From NCBI GenBank assembly GCA_947166165.1, contig CAMVDK010000208.1, positions 1 through 5,306 on the forward strand: a stretch of DNA of 5,306 nucleotides, in the 5' to 3' direction. Position numbers and translations under genes: made by a program. The stretch comes from an uncultured Porphyromonadaceae bacterium (GTDB lineage: Bacteria > Bacteroidota > Bacteroidia > Bacteroidales > Muribaculaceae). Shown piece by piece: positions 4,794 through 5,306 of this stretch; position 1 is the first letter of the stretch, and each line of letters begins with the position of its first letter. The notes under the pieces are model-generated. The model made no database searches. It was not told the DNA's origin and was given only the letters and a program-made list of their open reading frames with translations.

Positions 4794-5306
4794 TCAGAAC
4801 TCGCTGGTGAAGTGGAAATGGATTTTCGGGAAGTCTTGCTGCGCCATCGAGAGCACGTAGCCCGAGTCGGCCAGAAACACGTCGCGCCCCTCGCGGTCCA
4901 CGGCCATGAACTGGTGCTTGCGCCGCTTGAACGCCGCCAGGGCTTCGTCGTCGTCGCTCTCAATCCAGCACGCCTTGTAGAGGTTGATGGGCTCCCAACG
5001 GCATTGCGCGCCATACTCGTGCAGCAGCCGGTACTGGATCACCTCGAACTGCAGCTGGCCCACGGTGCCGACGATTTTGCGGCCGTTGAACTGGTTGATG
5101 AACAGCTGCGCCACGCCCTCGTCCATGAGTTGCTCGATGCCTTTGTTGAGCTGCTTGGTCTTCATCGGGTCGTTGTTCTCGATATACTTGAACATTTCGG
5201 GCGAGAAACTGGGCAGCCCCTTGAAGTGCAGTTGCTCGCCCTCGGTGACGGTGTCGCCGATTTTGAAAATGCCGTTGTCGGGCAGGCCCACGATGTCGCC
5301 GGGATA
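4794..5306 (-). CDS. prfC: Peptide chain release factor 3 (RF3), C-terminal part, cut by the window edge
   Basis: This is the last 170 residues of a cytoplasmic translational GTPase that recycles RF1 and RF2 off the ribosome after termination. The reading frame is open to the right edge, so the GTPase domain and the start lie outside. Visible C-terminal RF3 landmarks are PGDIVGLPDNGIFKIGD near the left end of the fragment, then GTVGQLQFEVIQYRLLHEYG, and a tail ending FHFTSEF before TGA. These align with E. coli RF3 recalled from memory (PGDIIGLHNHGTIQIGD, VGVLQFDVVVARLKSEY, and a short end after the conserved FH). The QLQFEV stretch belongs to the C-terminal domain III that distinguishes RF3 from EF-G. 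The next gene on the strand begins 77 bp downstream with no clear terminator between, so read-through into the salvage genes is plausible. A GTG in frame at 5291 is internal and not a start. Confidence 0.95.
   Translation of the reverse strand, partial: YPGDIVGLPDNGIFKIGDTVTEGEQLHFKGLPSFSPEMFKYIENNDPMKTKQLNKGIEQLMDEGVAQLFINQFNGRKIVGTVGQLQFEVIQYRLLHEYGAQCRWEPINLYKACWIESDDDEALAAFKRRKHQFMAVDREGRDVFLADSGYVLSMAQQDFPKIHFHFTSEF

Noticed and set aside
1..5306. tRNA, rRNA, integrase, transposase or attachment-site signs
   Set aside because: No cloverleaf, rRNA-like stretch or mobile-element protein was found. Repeats are confined to the left end and do not flank a gene.

Overview
The window looks like a chromosomal segment from a member of the Bacteroidota, most likely Bacteroidales (Prevotellaceae or Muribaculaceae-like). 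This rests on three things. One protein has the Bacteroidota-style layout of an APH-fold sugar kinase fused to a RapZ C-terminal domain. Another is a small helix-turn-helix protein of a type I associate with Bacteroidales. A TAnnTTTG-type -7 element sits upstream of that gene, and Shine-Dalgarno sequences are not evident. The genes are strongly GC-rich, while the non-coding ends are AT-richer and full of palindromes. No species can be assigned from the sequence alone.

All supported genes lie on the minus strand, so they read from right to left. The 3' part of prfC (peptide chain release factor 3) enters at the right edge and stops at 4794. After a 77-bp gap comes a two-domain protein (4716-3253): an AmgK-type amino-sugar kinase followed by a RapZ C-terminal domain. 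Its TGA overlaps the ATG of a MurU-like sugar-1-phosphate nucleotidyltransferase (3256-2507). The TGA of that gene in turn overlaps the ATG of a single-pass membrane Ser/Thr kinase (2510-1116). Both junctions are 4-base ATGA overlaps, so the three genes are almost certainly translated from one mRNA. After an 83-bp gap holding an inverted repeat, a tandem direct repeat and a promoter-like box comes a small HTH protein (1032-436).

The left 435 bp hold no gene I can support. They contain three identical copies of a 67-bp unit (21-214; the third copy lacks its last 7 bases), built from two alternating hairpins separated by a shared TGCTCTCGCT word, and then several unrelated inverted repeats.

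Functional reading. The kinase plus nucleotidyltransferase pair matches the AmgK/MurU step of peptidoglycan-sugar salvage: MurNAc to MurNAc-1-phosphate to UDP-MurNAc. The RapZ C-terminal domain, known in E. coli to bind glucosamine-6-phosphate and a small RNA, suggests a built-in amino-sugar sensor or RNA-binding module. The coupled membrane Ser/Thr kinase, with a non-PASTA extracytoplasmic domain, suggests a link between envelope state and salvage. The enzyme families are well supported. The regulatory links are inference.
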